Below are positions 60,936 to 64,000 of a stretch of DNA of 64,000 nucleotides, piece by piece (the stretch's first letter is position 1; every line of letters begins with the position of its first letter). Made by a program: the position numbers and the translations under genes. The notes under the pieces are model-generated. The model saw nothing but the letters and a program-made list of their open reading frames with translations, was not told where the DNA came from and ran no database searches. This DNA is from Synechococcus sp. PCC 7335 (GTDB lineage: Bacteria > Cyanobacteriota > Cyanobacteriia > Phormidesmidales > Phormidesmidaceae): the NCBI RefSeq assembly GCF_000155595.1, contig NZ_DS989906.1, positions 152,846-216,845 on the forward strand, given 5' to 3'.

Positions 60936-61574
60936 CTACCAAAGGGGTTCAACTGGTACAGTCCCTACGGTGCTTAGCGTGCGTTTCTGTTCCGATGCTA
61001 CTGATAGCCCAATAGGAAGGCAACCACCGGACTTTTCAAGCTGCTGCCATGCCCACTTAATTTCTGAGCGGGTGACACACCGTGCTTCTGAAGCTCGTTG
61101 AGATAAGAATCTATCGACCAGAGAAAAGCGCTGCTGCCACTGGTCTAGTTCGCTGAGCTGCTCCGCCAGAAGCAGTACATCGTTACCCCACAGTTCTACG
61201 AGATCGATAACGCCTTCACCAGGCTCCATAAAAGCGCCATGGAAAAGTTCGCGTGCGGCCCAAGGCAGAAGTTCTATCTCTACACAGTGCTGGACACCAT
61301 GATGTTTGACAAGGAGTGGAGAGCTTTGCAAGCTAACTGCGAAAGCCTGACAGCTCATGTTTGTCGTTCTATCTGTTGTTTCTGTAAGTTGTAGTTTGTC
61401 CCCAAAACCGATGATGATGACAACTCGACTTTTGACAACTTCGAGGCGGTGGACGACTTGTGCGGTCATTTCAGAGTAACCACTGTAGGAACAGACCCGG
61501 TCTTTCAGGCCATTGCCAGGACGTCCTTCAGCATATTCCCAAAGTTTTGGCTGAGCATTCATACCTTTCTGCAT
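60936..61574 (-). CDS. AraC-type regulator lacking an intact C-terminal HTH
   Basis: 212 aa. The start resembles the N-terminal domain of AraC-type regulators (R-P-G-N-G-L-K-D-R-V, then V-V-I-I-I-G-F-G-D and P-G-E-G-V-I-D-L-V near 120). After about 175 (W-A-W-Q-Q-L-E-K-S-G-G) the two helix-turn-helix units expected of AraC proteins are missing; a shifted frame holds I-G-T-E-T-H-A-K-H, which may be the remains. Probably a degraded or truncated regulator. Confidence 0.55.
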   Translation of the reverse strand: MQKGMNAQPKLWEYAEGRPGNGLKDRVCSYSGYSEMTAQVVHRLEVVKSRVVIIIGFGDKLQLTETTDRTTNMSCQAFAVSLQSSPLLVKHHGVQHCVEIELLPWAARELFHGAFMEPGEGVIDLVELWGNDVLLLAEQLSELDQWQQRFSLVDRFLSQRASEARCVTRSEIKWAWQQLEKSGGCLPIGLSVASEQKRTLSTVGTVPVEPLW

Positions 61575-61927
61575 TCCCAGACATTTTGGCTCTTCCCGGT
61601 CTAGCTATTAGACACTATTTATCAGCTAAAACACAACACGCTAACAGTCCCAAAATCCCTAAGTAATGGGCCTAGGTCTTCTACGACTGCTATAGGCAGT
61701 ACGGAAAAGCTCAGAGTATAGAAGCTATAGAAATTACGGTACTTTCTGGAGATGCTGCCTACCGGAGCCGTTCGAGGATACAGCCTTCCTGTGATGAACA
61801 CTGTATGTGGCATTTGCTTGATACCCGTAGGTTAGTAGTAGATGCTGATTCGCTTCTTTTCGTCTTAAACGAGCTAAGTAATTGACTGACTTGACTTAGA
61901 GCGCACTCTAAGAATTATGGTGTTTGC
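61575..61927. other. Intergenic region upstream of MerR operon
   Basis: 353 bases with no gene. It ends in the candidate MerR-type promoter at 61891-61921. The rest shows no structure. Confidence 0.45.
61891..61921 (+). promoter_or_regulatory. MerR-type promoter with 19-bp spacer and dyad
   Basis: -35 TTGACT (61891-61896) and -10 TATGGT (61916-61921) are separated by 19 bp, the unusually long spacer of MerR-activated promoters. The dyad CTTAGAG / CTCTAAG (61895-61901 / 61906-61912) lies between them and would bind the regulator encoded seven bases downstream. Confidence 0.7.
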
Positions 61928-62314
61928 ATGGTTACAGAATTATCGATTCAAGAAGTTGCAACGATCACTCAACTAAGCGCTCATACTCTTCGCTACTACG
62001 AGCGAATTGGACTGCTCGATCCAGTGGGTCGAGCGTCGAGCGGACACCGCCGATATTCAAAACAGGATATTGGTTGGATTGAATTCGTCACTCGATTGCG
62101 AGCGACAGGCATGTCAATTCGAGATATGCAGCAGTTTGCCGAACTACGACGGCAGGGAGATCGTACGTTTGCTCAGCGGCGTCATCTACTAGAGGCGCAC
62201 CAACAGCAGATAGCTCAGCAGATAGCAGCGCTTGAGCAAAACGCAGACGTTTTAGCTGAGAAGATTCAACACTACAAACAATTAGAGGAGGAACAGGATG
62301 TCAGTAGTCGATGA
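61928..62314 (+). CDS. MerR-family transcriptional regulator
   Basis: 128 aa. The N-terminal winged helix has [16 protein letters not shown] and R-R-Y-S-K-Q-D (about 6-42). A C-terminal coiled coil (80-125) provides dimerisation. No effector-binding Cys pair of metal sensors is evident, so a redox or small-molecule ligand is likelier. Its last 17 bases overlap the next gene. Activates its own operon through the promoter just upstream. Confidence 0.88.
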   Translation: MVTELSIQEVATITQLSAHTLRYYERIGLLDPVGRASSGHRRYSKQDIGWIEFVTRLRATGMSIRDMQQFAELRRQGDRTFAQRRHLLEAHQQQIAQQIAALEQNADVLAEKIQHYKQLEEEQDVSSR

Positions 62315-62741
62315 GAAAGAAAACAGTGATGTTTCACAGAAGAAGAGTGAACGTTACCGCCGGGGCTGGCAAAAGCTGAAGGAGGTCGATGGCGAAGCTG
62401 GTGAGCAGGTGATTGAGAGCCTGAAGGGTGTCGCCCCTGACCTAGCTCGTTACACTGTTGAGTTTCCCTTCGGAGATATATATAACAGACCAGGACTAGA
62501 TTTGAAGTCTAGAGAGATTGCTACAGTCGCTGCATTGACGGCACTTGGAAATGCTCAACCACAGCTGAAAGTTCATCTTCACGGTGCTTTGAACGTAGGG
62601 TGTACTCGTGCAGAAGTGATTGAAGTGATTATTCAGATGGCCGTCTACGCTGGCTTCCCCGCTGCGCTGAACGGCATCGCTGTGGCGAAGTCGGTTTTTG
62701 CAGAAAGAGATGAGATTGCAGATAGAAACAAGAAAGAGTAA
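62298..62741 (+). CDS. Carboxymuconolactone decarboxylase (CMD)-like protein
   Basis: 147 aa. The CMD fold pattern [16 protein letters not shown] and [17 protein letters not shown]. The single Cys replaces the C-x-x-C pair of the AhpD-like branch, which means this is the decarboxylase-like rather than peroxiredoxin-like group. Overlaps merR by 17 bases and precedes the aldo-keto reductase by 8 bases. Probably part of a detoxification operon. Confidence 0.82.
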   Translation: MSVVDEKENSDVSQKKSERYRRGWQKLKEVDGEAGEQVIESLKGVAPDLARYTVEFPFGDIYNRPGLDLKSREIATVAALTALGNAQPQLKVHLHGALNVGCTRAEVIEVIIQMAVYAGFPAALNGIAVAKSVFAERDEIADRNKKE

Positions 62742-62749
62742 GGAGAAAA

Positions 62750-63733
<984 letters not shown>

Positions 63734-63836
63734 TATAGATTGCCTCCTGAAGTACATATCTACTAGTCAAAACTCTTCGTTTTTGGCACTATTGAGAGCA
63801 GTTTTCAAGTCCTCATAGTGCCAGTAGGCACTGTCA
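63734..63836. other. Short intergenic region
   Basis: About 100 bases after the aldo-keto reductase, ending where an IS6 end begins. GGCACTATTGAGAGCA at 63785 and the inverted CTCATAGTGCC near 63813 form an imperfect inverted repeat that might act as a terminator-like hairpin. Confidence 0.4.
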
Positions 63837-64000
63837 ACTTAGCGAAGCTTGACCGTATACCGGTGATTTTGGGAAGCTACACTCATGACTAATCCTTACC
63901 GGGGCACGCTTCCCATCTGAAACATCAGCTACTGCGTGTGCTGTACATACGTTTCCGTTAAGCTTTCGTGACATCGAAAAATGATGCTCTATCGAGGCAT
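63837..64000 (+). mobile_element. IS6-family 5' part, running off the window edge
   Basis: GGCACTGTCAACTTAGCG at 63837 corresponds to the end of the 10341 copy, and the next 40 bases are nearly identical to it. The transposase start ATG lies near 63884. The reading frame then has several single-base deletions compared with the 10399 copy (near 63904, 63925, 63940 and 63949), so this copy is decayed. It continues beyond the window. Confidence 0.82.

Overview
The window looks like accessory DNA from a filamentous cyanobacterium, most likely a large plasmid or a plasmid-like genomic island. The HIP1 octamer GCGATCGC recurs throughout (for example near 264, 11895, 23750, 33446, 37757, 38154, 54268, 56495, 58649). 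Several families are typical of cyanobacteria: RTX giant proteins, a caspase-STAND-pentapeptide protein, and a vanadium haloperoxidase with a DUF4114-like tail. Partition genes are present, namely an intact parA-parB pair, a second parB at the left edge, and a broken parA. Remnants of a relaxase and many insertion sequences are also present. No rRNA, tRNA or CRISPR array was seen, and no replication initiator was recognised.

Layout. 1-6.0 kb: the 3' part of a ParB-like gene, a miniature element with Tn3-type ends, a matrixin-like protease, a perfect 60-bp palindrome, an agmatine-deiminase-like enzyme, a WGR protein, and a truncated parA next to an IS6-type element. 6.3-16 kb: a 1305-aa RTX protein with a hydrophobic glycine-rich centre, a gene boxed between two IS6 remnants, a NERD-helicase, a small membrane protein and an overlapping three-gene operon ending in a GIY-YIG nuclease. 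16-28 kb: nested mobile elements, a 2737-aa secreted or adhesin-like protein carrying nearly identical 390-bp tandem repeats, and a vanadium haloperoxidase. 28-34.4 kb: a peptidoglycan-hydrolase-like protein, IS remnants, a badly frameshifted gene, an AbrB/Doc toxin-antitoxin pair, a two-gene toxin-antitoxin-like module next to a tyrosine recombinase, and the recombinase itself. 34.4-40.3 kb: the caspase-STAND-pentapeptide protein with its small Trypco1-like partner, then parA-parB and a palindromic candidate operator or centromere. 40.3-46.1 kb: mobile-element rubble (relaxase start, group II intron reverse transcriptase, an intact IS6, a truncated IS1182) around a secreted astacin-like protease whose tail is IS-derived. 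46.6-54.6 kb: a compact minus-strand cluster under a MalT-type LuxR regulator (three methyltransferases, a VOC protein, an epimerase-like protein, an adenylate-kinase-like P-loop protein, a DUF6326-like membrane protein and a small hypothetical). 54.6-64 kb: broken genes beside a Tn3 transposase tail and its terminal repeat, UmuC, a secreted thermonuclease, a complete IS4-like element, a GNAT acetyltransferase, an AraC-type remnant, a MerR / CMD-like / aldo-keto reductase operon, and the start of another IS6 copy.

How the parts fit. Three themes recur: plasmid maintenance (ParAB, toxin-antitoxin pairs, recombinase), secreted or surface giant proteins and enzymes, and conflict or defence candidates (caspase-STAND with Trypco1-like partner, GIY-YIG operon, two-gene toxin-antitoxin-like module, NERD-helicase). 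Mobile elements have repeatedly inserted into each other. Several genes are broken by single-base changes, often in homopolymers, so some breaks could be sequencing errors rather than real decay. All functions are inferred from sequence motifs read by eye; no database search was run.
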